A stretch of 37,220 nucleotides of DNA, from NCBI GenBank assembly GCA_028279875.1, contig JANQMU010000122.1, forward strand, positions 1 through 37,220, in the 5' to 3' direction. Made by a program: the position numbers and the translations under genes. Origin of the DNA: Rhizobiaceae bacterium (lineage in GTDB: Bacteria; Pseudomonadota; Alphaproteobacteria; Rhizobiales; Rhizobiaceae). Of this stretch, positions 15,074 to 23,791 are shown one piece after another. Position 1 is the stretch's first letter; the number at the start of each line of letters is the position of its first letter. The notes beneath the pieces are model-generated. The model was not told the origin of the DNA, did no database searches, and saw nothing but the letters and a program-made list of their open reading frames with translations.

Positions 15074-16195
15074 ATGGATCATGTTGAATGCGTTGTTGCC
15101 GGCGCCGGCGCGATCGGGCTGGCCGTGGCCCGCTCCCTGGCGCTTGCTGGACGCGAAGTCGTGGTGATCGAAGCCGAAGAGATCATCGGGTCGCAAACCA
15201 GCTCCCGCAGTTCGGAGGTCATCCACTCCGGCATCTATTATCCGACGAATTCCCTCAAGGCCCGATTGTGCGTGGCGGGCCGCAAGGCGCTCTATGCCTA
15301 TTGCGCGGAACGCGGCATCGCCCATGAAAAGACCGGCAAGCTGATCGTGGCGACCTGCGACGAGGACTTGCCGCGCCTGGCGGCCCTGCATGCACAGGGC
15401 AAGGCCAACGGTGTCACGAACCTGGAGATCCTGCCGGCCGAGGCGGCCATGGCCATGGAACCGGAGTTGCGGTGCGTGGGTGCCTTGTATTCCCCGTCCA
15501 CCGGCATCATGGACAGCCATGGCCTGATGCTCTCCTATCAGGGCGAGGCGGAAGACCATGGCGCGATGATCGCCTTTGGCAGCCGGCTGAGCGCCGTACG
15601 CCGCACCTCCACCTCGCTGGTGTTGGCCATCGACGGCCCGACGCAGACCGAAATTTCCTGCTCGGTGCTTGTCAATGCCGCCGGCCATGGCGCCTGGGAC
15701 ATCGCCCGTTCGGTGAGCGGCATGCCCGCCAGGGCCATTCCGCCGCATTATCTTGCCAAGGGCAATTATTTTGCGCTGGGCGGTCGCTCCGGGCCTTTTC
15801 GGCGGCTGGTGTATCCGATGCCCGGCAATAGCGGCCTTGGTATTCACTACACCCGCGATCTGGCCGGACAGCCGCGCTTCGGTCCGGATGTTGAATGGCT
15901 TGACGGAGAGATGCTGGACTACCGGGTGACCACCGATCGATTGCAGGAATTCGAGGATGCCGTCCGCTCCTACTGGCCCGGCCTGCCTCGCGATGCGCTG
16001 ACACCGACCTACAGCGGAATCCGCCCGAAACGTGTCGGTCCCGGTGCTCCGCCGGCCGATTTCCTGATCCAGTCGCCGGCCGATCATGGCATCGAGGGCC
16101 TGTTTCAACTGTTCGGCATCGAATCGCCCGGGCTGACGTCGTCGATGCCCATTGGCGACCATGTTGCCGGTCTCGTTGCAACCGCGACGCGGTGA
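15074..16195 (+). CDS. FAD-dependent oxidoreductase, L-2-hydroxyglutarate oxidase (LhgO)-like
   Basis: Protein of 373 residues. ATG at 15074 is chosen over a TTG at 15032 because a dinucleotide fold must begin near the N-terminus: MDHVECVVAGAGAIGLAVARSLALAGREVVVIEAE. Further DAO-superfamily signatures are SQTSSRSSEVIHSGIYYP (flavin contact in the LhgO group), GIMDSHGLMLSYQGEAEDHGA and IRPKRVGPGAPPADFLIQ. Family members oxidise L-2-hydroxyglutarate to 2-oxoglutarate or act on similar 2-hydroxy acids. It lies 200 bases after the DmdA-like gene on the same strand, so a shared pathway is possible but not shown. Confidence 0.85.
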   Translation: MDHVECVVAGAGAIGLAVARSLALAGREVVVIEAEEIIGSQTSSRSSEVIHSGIYYPTNSLKARLCVAGRKALYAYCAERGIAHEKTGKLIVATCDEDLPRLAALHAQGKANGVTNLEILPAEAAMAMEPELRCVGALYSPSTGIMDSHGLMLSYQGEAEDHGAMIAFGSRLSAVRRTSTSLVLAIDGPTQTEISCSVLVNAAGHGAWDIARSVSGMPARAIPPHYLAKGNYFALGGRSGPFRRLVYPMPGNSGLGIHYTRDLAGQPRFGPDVEWLDGEMLDYRVTTDRLQEFEDAVRSYWPGLPRDALTPTYSGIRPKRVGPGAPPADFLIQSPADHGIEGLFQLFGIESPGLTSSMPIGDHVAGLVATATR

Positions 16196-16289
16196 AGCAG
16201 GCCCACTGCAATAATACGCCCGATACCGTGCTTGAACTCGGCGCAATAATGCAATACGGCATGGTCGCGCGCGGGGGCGCGACTGCAGC

Positions 16290-17138
16290 ATGACTGGTTG
16301 GAGCGAAGGTGTGACACCAAACTTATCCGTCAATGTCGGACCGGTTACGTTTTCCAATGCCCTGCCCTTTGTGCTGATTGCCGGACCCTGCGCGATTGAG
16401 AGCCGCGACCATGCCGCCGGCGTCGCCGCCGAACTGGTTTCGCTGTGCGCGGATCTGGACATCCCGCTGGTCTACAAATCCTCCTATGACAAGGCCAACC
16501 GGTCTTCGATTGCCGGCAAGCGCGGCATCGGCATCGATGAGGGCCTGCAGATCCTCGCCGATATAAGGGAAAAACACGGCTGCCCGGTCATTACGGATAT
16601 TCACGAAAGACAGCAGGCGAAGATCGCCGCCGAAGCGGTGGATATCCTGCAGATTCCGGCCTATCTGTGCCGTCAGACCGATTTGCTGCTGGCGGCCGGC
16701 GAAACCGGCAAGGCGATCAACATCAAGAAAGGCCAGTTTCTCGCGCCCTGGGATATGGCCAACGTCGCCGACAAGGTGGCCTCCACGGGCAATCACAATA
16801 TTCTGCTGTGCGAGCGCGGAACCTCTTTCGGTTACAATACGCTGGTGACGGATTTCCGGGCTTTGCCGCAAATGGCCGAGACGGGCTATCCGGTGGTGTT
16901 CGACGCGACCCATTCGGTTCAGCAACCGGGCGGCAGGGGCACATCGTCGGGCGGACAGCGCGAATTCGCGCCGGTGCTGGCGCGGGCCGCGCTGGCTGTC
17001 GGCTGCGCATCGGTCTTTATGGAGACCCACGAAAACCCGGTCGCCGCGCCTTCGGACGGCCCCAACATGATCCCGCTGAGCGAGATGAAGACGGTGCTGA
17101 TGCGCCTCAAAGCCTTCGATTCGCTCGCCAAACCATAA
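16290..17138 (+). CDS. kdsA: 3-deoxy-8-phosphooctulonate synthase (KDO-8-P synthase)
   Basis: Protein of 282 residues, typical length. It condenses arabinose-5-phosphate with phosphoenolpyruvate to KDO-8-phosphate for lipopolysaccharide core or capsule, in the cytoplasm. Seen: IAGPCAIESRD, YKSSYDKANRSS, TDIHERQQ, ILQIPAYLCRQTDLLLAAG, INIKKGQFLAPWDM, CERGTSFGYNTLVTDFRALP, DATHSVQQPGG and FMETHENPVAAPSDGPNMIP, covering the active-site loops. ATG at 16290 has only a weak ribosome-binding site. The stop codon is one base from the next ORF, which makes its substrate arabinose-5-phosphate, so the two steps are coupled in one transcript. Confidence 0.96.
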   Translation: MTGWSEGVTPNLSVNVGPVTFSNALPFVLIAGPCAIESRDHAAGVAAELVSLCADLDIPLVYKSSYDKANRSSIAGKRGIGIDEGLQILADIREKHGCPVITDIHERQQAKIAAEAVDILQIPAYLCRQTDLLLAAGETGKAINIKKGQFLAPWDMANVADKVASTGNHNILLCERGTSFGYNTLVTDFRALPQMAETGYPVVFDATHSVQQPGGRGTSSGGQREFAPVLARAALAVGCASVFMETHENPVAAPSDGPNMIPLSEMKTVLMRLKAFDSLAKP

Positions 17139-17139
17139 A

Positions 17140-18132
17140 ATGTTCTTGGAATCTGTCATGTCCCCGGAAGTCAATCTCCGCGCTGAAATCCTCAAAGCCG
17201 CAAAGGTGTCACGCGACGGGATCAACAACGTCGTTGCCAGCCTCGAGGGGCCTCTCGGCGATGCGGTGCTCGAAGCCATCGAGGTGGTCGCCGGTCAGCG
17301 TGGCCGCGTGATCCTCTCCGGCGTCGGTAAAAGCGCTCATATCGGTGCCAAGGCCGCCGCCACCTTTGCTTCGACCGGAACGCCGGCCCTGTTCATCCAC
17401 GCGACCGAGGCAAGCCATGGCGATCTCGGCATGATCACGCCGGAAGACTGCGTGCTGGCCCTGTCCTGGTCCGGCGAGACCCGGGAATTGTCGGACGTCG
17501 TCTATCACGCACGCCGCCTGGACATTCCGCTCATTGCCCTGACATCGCGCCCCGACAGCACCTTGGCGCGTAACGCCACCACTATCGTCACCCTGCAGAA
17601 AGCCGAGGAGGCCTGCCCGCTGGGGCTTGCCCCGACGACATCAACCCTCATGCAGATGATGGTGTGCGATACGATCGCCATCGGGTTGCTGGTGCGCCGC
17701 GGCTTTTCGGAGCGGGATTTTCGCCATTTCCATCCCGGCGGCACTTTGGGGGCGAGCCTGACGCTGGTTCGGGACGCCATGCATGGCGGCGACGAATTGC
17801 CGACCGTGGCACGGGGTGCGGCGCTGATGGACGCCATTCGCATCATGTCGGAAAAGACCTTCGGCCTGGCGATCATCACCAGCGAGGACGGGCGGATATG
17901 TGGGGTCATCTCCGATGGCGATCTGCGGCGCCATGCCCATGTCGACACCAATACGGCCATCGTCGATGACATCATGACCGTCGGCGGCCAGACGATCGGG
18001 CCCGACATGCTGCTGGCATCGGCGCTGAAGACCATCCAGGACAACAAGATTGGAGCGCTGGTGGTCGAGGAGGACAACCGGCCCGTCGGGGTCATTCACG
18101 TGCTTGATCTGCTGCGCATTGGCGCCGCGTAG
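17140..18132 (+). CDS. kdsD: Arabinose-5-phosphate isomerase (KdsD/KpsF family)
   Basis: Protein of 330 residues (324 if the internal ATG at 17158 is used, which is equally plausible). An SIS sugar-isomerase domain (about 45-180: VILSGVGKSAHIGAKAAATFASTGTPALFIHATEASHGDLGMI, LSWSGETRELSDVV) and the FHPGGTLGASL motif are followed by two CBS domains (about 215-330). It interconverts ribulose-5-phosphate and arabinose-5-phosphate, the first step toward KDO. It directly follows kdsA with one base between. Capsule-specific KpsF paralogs look the same, so a dedicated capsule copy cannot be excluded. Confidence 0.95.
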   Translation: MFLESVMSPEVNLRAEILKAAKVSRDGINNVVASLEGPLGDAVLEAIEVVAGQRGRVILSGVGKSAHIGAKAAATFASTGTPALFIHATEASHGDLGMITPEDCVLALSWSGETRELSDVVYHARRLDIPLIALTSRPDSTLARNATTIVTLQKAEEACPLGLAPTTSTLMQMMVCDTIAIGLLVRRGFSERDFRHFHPGGTLGASLTLVRDAMHGGDELPTVARGAALMDAIRIMSEKTFGLAIITSEDGRICGVISDGDLRRHAHVDTNTAIVDDIMTVGGQTIGPDMLLASALKTIQDNKIGALVVEEDNRPVGVIHVLDLLRIGAA

Positions 18133-18154
18133 AGCACGAACGGGTTCTCCGGAC

Positions 18155-19066
18155 ATGGCGCCACCCCGTTTCGAGACAGATTTCCTGCCCCATCACGGCC
18201 AGGCCATCGAGGTCGCGCCAGGGGTTCAGCGCCTCACGGCGACGAATGACGGGCCGCTGACCTTTCACGGGACCAACAGCTATATCGTCGGCGGCACTTC
18301 CGTGGCGGTTATCGATCCGGGGCCGGAGATCGAAAGCCACTATCTGGCGTTGCGCAAGGCACTGCGCGGCCGTGAGGTCAGCCATATTTTCGTCAGCCAC
18401 ACGCACAAGGACCATGCGCCGCTGGCGGCCCGGCTTGCGTCCGAGACCGGTGCAACGGTGGTGGCGGAAGGACCGCACCGGGCAGCCCGCGATCTTTATG
18501 TCGGCGAAGTCAATCCGCTTGCCGAAAGTTCCGATCAGGATTTCCGGCCGGACATCCAGGCCGCAGATGGTGAAGTCTTCGAGGGCGACGGCTGGGCACT
18601 GCGCGTTGTCCATACGCCGGGCCACACGGCCAATCACGCGGTCTTTGCGCTGGAGAAGGAAGCCATCCTGTTTTCAGCGGACCATGTCATGGCATGGGCC
18701 ACCTCCATCGTCGCACCGCCCGACGGGGCGATGTCCGATTACATGGCATCGCTGGATAAATTGCTGGACCGGGACGACCGGATCTACCTGCCCGGCCATG
18801 GCGGGCCGGTCGCCGATCCGCCGCAATTCGTCCGAGCGCTCAAGACCCACCGCAAGATGCGGGAGGCGGCGGTGCTCGACCGGTTGCGCAAGGGCGACCG
18901 CTATATCGCCGACATGGTCAAGGTGATCTATCGCGACACGGATTCCCGCCTCCACCGGGCTGCCGGGCTGTCGCTGCTGGCCCATCTGGAGGACCTGCTG
19001 CGGCGCGACCTCGTCGAAACGGAGGGACCGCCCTCCATCACCGGTGTGTTTACCCTCAAGACATGA
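18155..19066 (+). CDS. MBL-fold metallohydrolase (LACTB2-like)
   Basis: Protein of 303 residues. ATG at 18155 is chosen over the longer frame from 18050, which would overlap kdsD by 83 bases. The metallo-beta-lactamase fold shows the zinc motif HTHKDH (82-87), HTPGHTANHAV, FSADHVM and LPGHGGPV. The C-terminal winged-helix extension (about 235-300: YIADMVKVIYRD, LLAHLEDLLRRDLVE) matches the LACTB2-like or glyoxalase-II-related group, whose members hydrolyse thioesters or nucleic acids. It lies 22 bases after kdsD in the same direction and is probably co-transcribed, but a link to KDO synthesis is not evident. Confidence 0.9.
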   Translation: MAPPRFETDFLPHHGQAIEVAPGVQRLTATNDGPLTFHGTNSYIVGGTSVAVIDPGPEIESHYLALRKALRGREVSHIFVSHTHKDHAPLAARLASETGATVVAEGPHRAARDLYVGEVNPLAESSDQDFRPDIQAADGEVFEGDGWALRVVHTPGHTANHAVFALEKEAILFSADHVMAWATSIVAPPDGAMSDYMASLDKLLDRDDRIYLPGHGGPVADPPQFVRALKTHRKMREAAVLDRLRKGDRYIADMVKVIYRDTDSRLHRAAGLSLLAHLEDLLRRDLVETEGPPSITGVFTLKT

Positions 19067-19068
19067 AC

Positions 19069-20130
19069 TTACCGCACCGAGATGCCGAGCAGTTCGGCGT
19101 CGAGCGTGGCAAGGAAATCAGCGATGATCCGGGCATTGGCGCCGAGGTCGTGCGGTCCTGACCGGGAAACGGACCGCATGTCGACAAAGGTCGTTTCCGC
19201 TTCCTCGCTCAGACGAATGCTGACATCGGATTCAAAACCGAACAGCAGCGTTCGCGTTTCGCCCTGCAGCAGGATCTCGACTGGAACCGTCACCACCGGT
19301 TCCACCGCACCCTCGCCGCTGCCTTCCAGAGGAAGCGGTTCGCCGGCCTCCGGGCTGTCTGACTCCGCCAGGGTATCGGGCGGGGGCGGTGAATCTGATG
19401 CGACCGGCTGATCGGTTGTCTCTTCCGAAGCCGACGCCGGCGTTTCGTCAGGATCGAGCGAAACGTCCGGGTCGATCGGTTCATCGGCCACCTCGATGGC
19501 CTCCGATGCCATCTCGATCACCGAAGAATCGGAATCATCTCCCGCCGGAGCCTCCTCGCCATTGTCCTCTGCCTGCTCGGGAAGCTTGGCTTGCGTGATA
19601 CGAATGCCGCTCTTCTCTGCGACCAGATAGACCGCCTCGAGGACCCGGTCCACCGCGCCTTCATATCGCCGGCCGGTCACCTCCGGATAGGCTTCCGCCT
19701 GACCGGCATAGGCGCTGGCGCTGCCGCCGATGACCGGCAGCCAGCCCATGCTGTGATCCACGGGTTCAAGGAAATCCGGCACATTGACAATGTCGGTGGA
19801 AATGTCGTGAAGCTGCGGCAGCGTGTATATGCGATAAAGCGTCAGGCAGACCGGTATGAGAACGAGAATCGAAAAAAACATGCCCTTGGCCGATGCTCGC
19901 CCGCCCTTGGCCCCGACCATCCACAGCCGCAGCAAGCCGACCGCGGCCAGCAGGAACGCCAGCGCGGCAATCGCACCGCTCAAAACGAAAACGGCCGCGA
20001 AGAAATCGGTCTCCAGAACGCCAAACCGATGCATTGCGGCGGACACCAGAAACAGGGTGAATGCGAACACGCCGAAACGCCCGGCCCAGGTTGCGGCATG
20101 GGAGACGGGACGTTCGTAGCGAATCTTCAT
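19069..20130 (-). CDS. DUF1499 membrane protein with acidic insertion
   Basis: Protein of 353 residues. Three hydrophobic segments (about 14-35, 42-70, 84-103) are followed by the DUF1499 domain, split in two: the first half about 105-183 (LHDISTDIVNVPDFLEPV, YEGAVDRVLEAVYLVAEKSGIRIT), the second about 277-347 (VEILLQGETRTLLFGFESDVSIRLSEEAETTFVDMRSVSRSGPHDLGANARIIADFLATL). Between them lies a low-complexity stretch (about 184-276) dominated by Glu, Asp, Pro, Ser and Ala. DUF1499 has no established function. The gene is convergent with the MBL gene, the stops two bases apart. Confidence 0.9.
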   Translation of the reverse strand: MKIRYERPVSHAATWAGRFGVFAFTLFLVSAAMHRFGVLETDFFAAVFVLSGAIAALAFLLAAVGLLRLWMVGAKGGRASAKGMFFSILVLIPVCLTLYRIYTLPQLHDISTDIVNVPDFLEPVDHSMGWLPVIGGSASAYAGQAEAYPEVTGRRYEGAVDRVLEAVYLVAEKSGIRITQAKLPEQAEDNGEEAPAGDDSDSSVIEMASEAIEVADEPIDPDVSLDPDETPASASEETTDQPVASDSPPPPDTLAESDSPEAGEPLPLEGSGEGAVEPVVTVPVEILLQGETRTLLFGFESDVSIRLSEEAETTFVDMRSVSRSGPHDLGANARIIADFLATLDAELLGISVR

Positions 20131-20310
20131 GGCAGGGCGCGGTTTCCGTCACAGGTGGCCGTGTTCCGTCTCGCTTTAGCGTATGTTTCCGGCAAGCGAA
20201 ACCCTGCCGGCGGGCCCGGCTATTTGCGCCGGCTCCACCGCAACCCGATCTTGGGAATTGCTCGTCCATTCGACCGCCGATAGGATGAAGCAGCATTAAA
20301 TGGGACAGGA

Positions 20311-21720
20311 ATGATGACACGCCAGCCACCGCAAGGTCAGCCCCTCAGCAATGTGCAAAAGCGGGACATCGAGGCGATATTGCATCCCTATACGCCCCTG
20401 CACACTTTGCCGGATACCGGAGCGCTGGTGATCGGGCGCGGCCAGGGCGTGTTCATCTACGATACGCAGGGCAAGGAATATATCGAGGGTATGTCCGGCC
20501 TGTGGTGCGCGGGGCTCGGTTTCGGCGATGAGGAAATGATCGAGGCGGCGACCGAACAGCTCAGGACCCTGCCCTATTATCATCTGTTCGGGGCGAAGGG
20601 TACGGAGCCGGCAATCGAGCTGGCGGAAAAGCTGAAGGAAATCGCGCCGGTTCCGATTTCAAAAGTGTTGTTCACGTCGTCCGGCTCGGAAGCCAACGAC
20701 ACCCAGGTCAAGCTTGCCTGGTATTACAACAACGCCCGTGGAAGGCCGGAAAAGAAGAAGATCATCTCGCGGCACCGGGCCTACCACGGCGTGACCGTCA
20801 TGTCAGGCTCGCTGACCGGCCTGCCCAGCTATCACACTGGTTTCGACCTGCCGGTCGACCGGGTCCTGTATGCGGACTGTCCGCACCATTATCGCCACGC
20901 AAGGGACGGCGAGAGCGAATTGGAGTTTTCCGCTCGCCTGGCGGCATCACTGCGAATGCTGATCGAGCGGGAAAACCCCGATACCATCGCCGCCATGATC
21001 GCCGAACCGGTGATGGGCGCAGGCGGGGTCCTCGTGCCGCCTGAAGGCTATTTTGAGGCCATCCAGCCGATCCTCGACGAGCACGACATCATGCTGATCG
21101 ACGACGAGGTGATCACCGGTTTCTGCCGCACCGGCAATTGGTGGGGATGCCAGACGCACAAAATGGTTCCGACCACGATCTCCGCTGCCAAGCAGATGAC
21201 CTCGGCCTATGCGCCGCTCGGTGCAGTACTGGTTCCCGAGGACATCTACCAAGCCTATGTCGACCACAGTGCGCAACTGGGCTCGTTCAGCCACGGTTTC
21301 ACCTATGGCGGACATCCGCTCGGCTGCGCGCTCGGAGCCAAGGCCATCGAGATCTACCAGAAGCGCGACATATTGGGCCATGTCCGCAGCCTGATGCCGC
21401 TGTTCGAAAGACGCATGAAGGCGCTTGGAGACCACCCGCTTGTCGGCGAAGTGCGGTTCTCCGGCCTTCTGGGCGGGGTCGAACTGGTTGCTGACAGGAA
21501 AGCAAAGCGCCCGTTTGACGCCAAACTCGGTGTCGGATCAAAGACGACCGCCTATCTGGAGAACCGCGGCGCAATTCTGCGCGCTCTCGGGGATACCATT
21601 GCCGTATGTCCGCCGATGATCATTCAGCCCGATGAACTCGACGCACTGTTCGACCGGCTCGAAGGAGCTCTGGATGACACGGAGGCTCTTGTCGCACGCG
21701 AGGGCCTGCGTGAACATTGA
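20311..21720 (+). CDS. Class III pyridoxal-phosphate aminotransferase
   Basis: Protein of 469 residues, usual length for class III omega-amino-acid:pyruvate transaminases. Seen: YIEGMSGLWCAGLGFGDEEM at the N-terminus, FTSSGSEANDTQVKLAWYYNNARGRPEKKKIISRHRAYHGVT (PLP phosphate and ring contacts), IAEPVMGAGGVLVPPEGYF, LIDDEVITGFCRTG, and K294 in ISAAKQMTSAYAPLGAV as Schiff-base lysine. It transfers an amino group from a terminal amine or beta/gamma-amino acid to a keto acid. Start at 20311 or the adjacent ATG at 20314, after GGGACAGGA. It is convergent with the MarR gene, two bases apart. The substrate may be related to the neighbouring uptake cluster (inference). Confidence 0.94.
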   Translation: MMTRQPPQGQPLSNVQKRDIEAILHPYTPLHTLPDTGALVIGRGQGVFIYDTQGKEYIEGMSGLWCAGLGFGDEEMIEAATEQLRTLPYYHLFGAKGTEPAIELAEKLKEIAPVPISKVLFTSSGSEANDTQVKLAWYYNNARGRPEKKKIISRHRAYHGVTVMSGSLTGLPSYHTGFDLPVDRVLYADCPHHYRHARDGESELEFSARLAASLRMLIERENPDTIAAMIAEPVMGAGGVLVPPEGYFEAIQPILDEHDIMLIDDEVITGFCRTGNWWGCQTHKMVPTTISAAKQMTSAYAPLGAVLVPEDIYQAYVDHSAQLGSFSHGFTYGGHPLGCALGAKAIEIYQKRDILGHVRSLMPLFERRMKALGDHPLVGEVRFSGLLGGVELVADRKAKRPFDAKLGVGSKTTAYLENRGAILRALGDTIAVCPPMIIQPDELDALFDRLEGALDDTEALVAREGLREH

Positions 21721-21722
21721 CC

Positions 21723-22205
21723 CTAAATCTGATGCTTGCGGATATTGGTGAGCACCTTCTGTAGGGTCGATACGAATTGCGAATATTCGGCGGCCCCGAT
21801 GCCTTCGAACATGGCCTCGAAGGCCTGCTGCATCGGCCGCCACGCCAACGCGAATTGCGCCCGCCCGGCATCCGTCAGGATGACATGTTTGATCCTGCTG
21901 TCCTTTTGCGAGGTCTCCCGGCGGACGAGACCCTGGGCCTCCAGCGTGTCGAGCGTGCGGCTGAGCGTCGACTGCTCAATGACCGTATAGACGGAGAGAT
22001 CGTTGACGGTAACGCGATCAATGACCGACAGGACGGCGAGCGCCCGCGCCTGGGGAACGCTGAGGCCCTGCCGGCGCAAATCCTGGCGCAGCGTGTCATT
22101 GTAGCGACCCATGATGCGGTTCATCAGATAGGGCGCGAATTGCTGCAATCCGATCTCGCCCAGTGTCGAACTGCCCTGTCCGGCCGGCGGTGCTTTCTGG
22201 TCCAT
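21723..22205 (-). CDS. MarR-family transcriptional regulator
   Basis: Protein of 160 residues. ATG at 22205 overlaps the TGA of the upstream flavoprotein gene by one base (TGATG), so the two are translationally coupled. The winged helix-turn-helix (about 50-115) reads LRRQGLSVPQARALAVLSVIDRVTVNDLSVYTVIEQSTLSRTLDTLEAQGLVRRETSQKDSRIKHVILTDAGR, a full MarR signature. It is the last gene of a leftward operon with a flavoprotein and a cyclase, and is the obvious candidate to control the divergent promoter at 24584-24698, where a palindrome lies. Confidence 0.93.
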   Translation of the reverse strand: MDQKAPPAGQGSSTLGEIGLQQFAPYLMNRIMGRYNDTLRQDLRRQGLSVPQARALAVLSVIDRVTVNDLSVYTVIEQSTLSRTLDTLEAQGLVRRETSQKDSRIKHVILTDAGRAQFALAWRPMQQAFEAMFEGIGAAEYSQFVSTLQKVLTNIRKHQI

Positions 22206-23776
22206 CACAGGCGCGTCCCCAGCAGGAAACCGGAGCCACCGCCAAGTCCGGCGCCCGGATGGGTCGATGCGCCGATATGATAGAGGCTCTTGACCGGCGT
22301 GTCGTGATTGACGCTGTGCTTGAAGGGCCGCCAGGCGAAAAACTGGTCCATCGATGAAGCGCCGCCATACGGATCGCCGCCGACAAGGTTGATATTCATG
22401 GTCTCCAGATCGGCCGGAGAATAGGCCCGCCGCTGGAGAACGATGTCGGGAAAATTCCCGATCCGGGCCGCCAGAATGCCCTCCACACGATCGGCGAACG
22501 CCTCGCGCAGCGCCTCGGTCCACACACCATCGTCAGGGACATCGATCGTGCCGGCGGCATCCCCCTTTACGAAGCGCGGCGCTTCCGGAAGCTGGACCCA
22601 TAATATGGCCTTTCCCGGCGGGCAGCGGGATGGATCGAGCGCGTGCGGCTGTCCCACACAAATGGTCGGCACTTCGGGCAGCATCCCGCGAACGGCTTCA
22701 TTACAGGCCTTGGAAACACCGTCCAGTCCCGATGTCAGATGCAGCAAAGCGACGTCCCGCAACGCTTCGTCGGGCCATTCGGGCGCCGCGTCCAAGGCGT
22801 AGTGAAGCTGGAAATTGCCCTTCCCATGACGGAAGCCGGACGTCGCCTCCCCTTCGCTCTCGGGCGCATTCGCGCCCAAAAGGCGTCCATAGAGCTGGTT
22901 CGGCGCCGTCGAGCAGATGACGGATTTGCGGGCGCTGAACGTCTCGCCCGATGCCAGACGAACGCCGGACGCCCGGCCGTCCCGCAATTCGACCGTCTCG
23001 ACATCGCATCCGGTGCGTATTTCCCCGCCGCGCTCCTCGATCAGCCGTTCGAAGGCGATCAGCAATTGTCCGGCCCCACCCTTTACGATGGGAGCGCCGG
23101 CGGCCTCGAGCGCGAAGGCGATGACCTTGCCGATCTGTCCGGAAAACGCCTCTTCGGGATCCAGGCCGGCGTGCAGCGACCAGGGCGCCCACAGGGCGCG
23201 CATCAATTCGCTTTCATAGTCGGCCTCAAGCCACCCCCGCGCCGGCGTCAGGGCTTCGCCGAAAAAATCGACCAATCCGTGGATGCCGCGTTTCCAGGCC
23301 TGACGCGCCAGCAGCCTGACGGTGGCAAAGGAGCGGATGCGCCCGCCGAGAAGCCCGAACAGCAGATCGGCATTTTGCTCTATGCCGCCGACGACACGGG
23401 CATGGCGGTCCCCTGCCCCGGCGCTGATGGCATTGAACGCGGCGACATTTGCGGAGCGGTCCATCGACAGGACAGCATGGCTGCCGTCCGGGCGCAGAAC
23501 GCCTGTCGGATGGTCCGTGTTGCAGAACTCCAGCCCGTGCCGGGCGAGATCTTCTCCAAGTTGCGCATAGGCCGGCGATGTGACGAACAGGACAAAGGTG
23601 GTTGCCATCACGTCGTGGACAAAACCGGGCACCGTGATGTCCGCCGTCCTGATGCAGCCGCCAATGACCTCGTTGCGTTCGAGCACAAGGACCTTCTCGC
23701 CCTTTCCGGAGAGAATCGCCGCGCACACCAGAGCGTTGATCCCGCTGCCAACGACGATGTGATCGACACCGCTCAT
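22205..23776 (-). CDS. PYROXD2/phytoene-desaturase-like FAD oxidoreductase (1)
   Basis: Protein of 523 residues. An N-terminal FAD-binding Rossmann motif VVGSGINALVCAAILSGKGEKVLVLERNEVIGGCIRT (about 7-45) is followed by PGFVHDVMATTF. The C-terminus has the flavin-closing motif LYHIGASTHPGAGLGGGSGFLLGTRL. Length and layout are those of the bacterial relatives of PYROXD2 and CrtI, whose substrates are mostly unknown. It is paralogous to 24699-26273 on the other side of the divergent promoter (shared LVGGDPYGGASSMDQFFAWRP versus LVGGDQICGSHHLSQNFFFRP). No carotenoid genes are nearby, so desaturation of phytoene is unlikely. Confidence 0.9.
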   Translation of the reverse strand: MSGVDHIVVGSGINALVCAAILSGKGEKVLVLERNEVIGGCIRTADITVPGFVHDVMATTFVLFVTSPAYAQLGEDLARHGLEFCNTDHPTGVLRPDGSHAVLSMDRSANVAAFNAISAGAGDRHARVVGGIEQNADLLFGLLGGRIRSFATVRLLARQAWKRGIHGLVDFFGEALTPARGWLEADYESELMRALWAPWSLHAGLDPEEAFSGQIGKVIAFALEAAGAPIVKGGAGQLLIAFERLIEERGGEIRTGCDVETVELRDGRASGVRLASGETFSARKSVICSTAPNQLYGRLLGANAPESEGEATSGFRHGKGNFQLHYALDAAPEWPDEALRDVALLHLTSGLDGVSKACNEAVRGMLPEVPTICVGQPHALDPSRCPPGKAILWVQLPEAPRFVKGDAAGTIDVPDDGVWTEALREAFADRVEGILAARIGNFPDIVLQRRAYSPADLETMNINLVGGDPYGGASSMDQFFAWRPFKHSVNHDTPVKSLYHIGASTHPGAGLGGGSGFLLGTRL

Positions 23777-23791
23777 ATCAGGTCGCGACCG

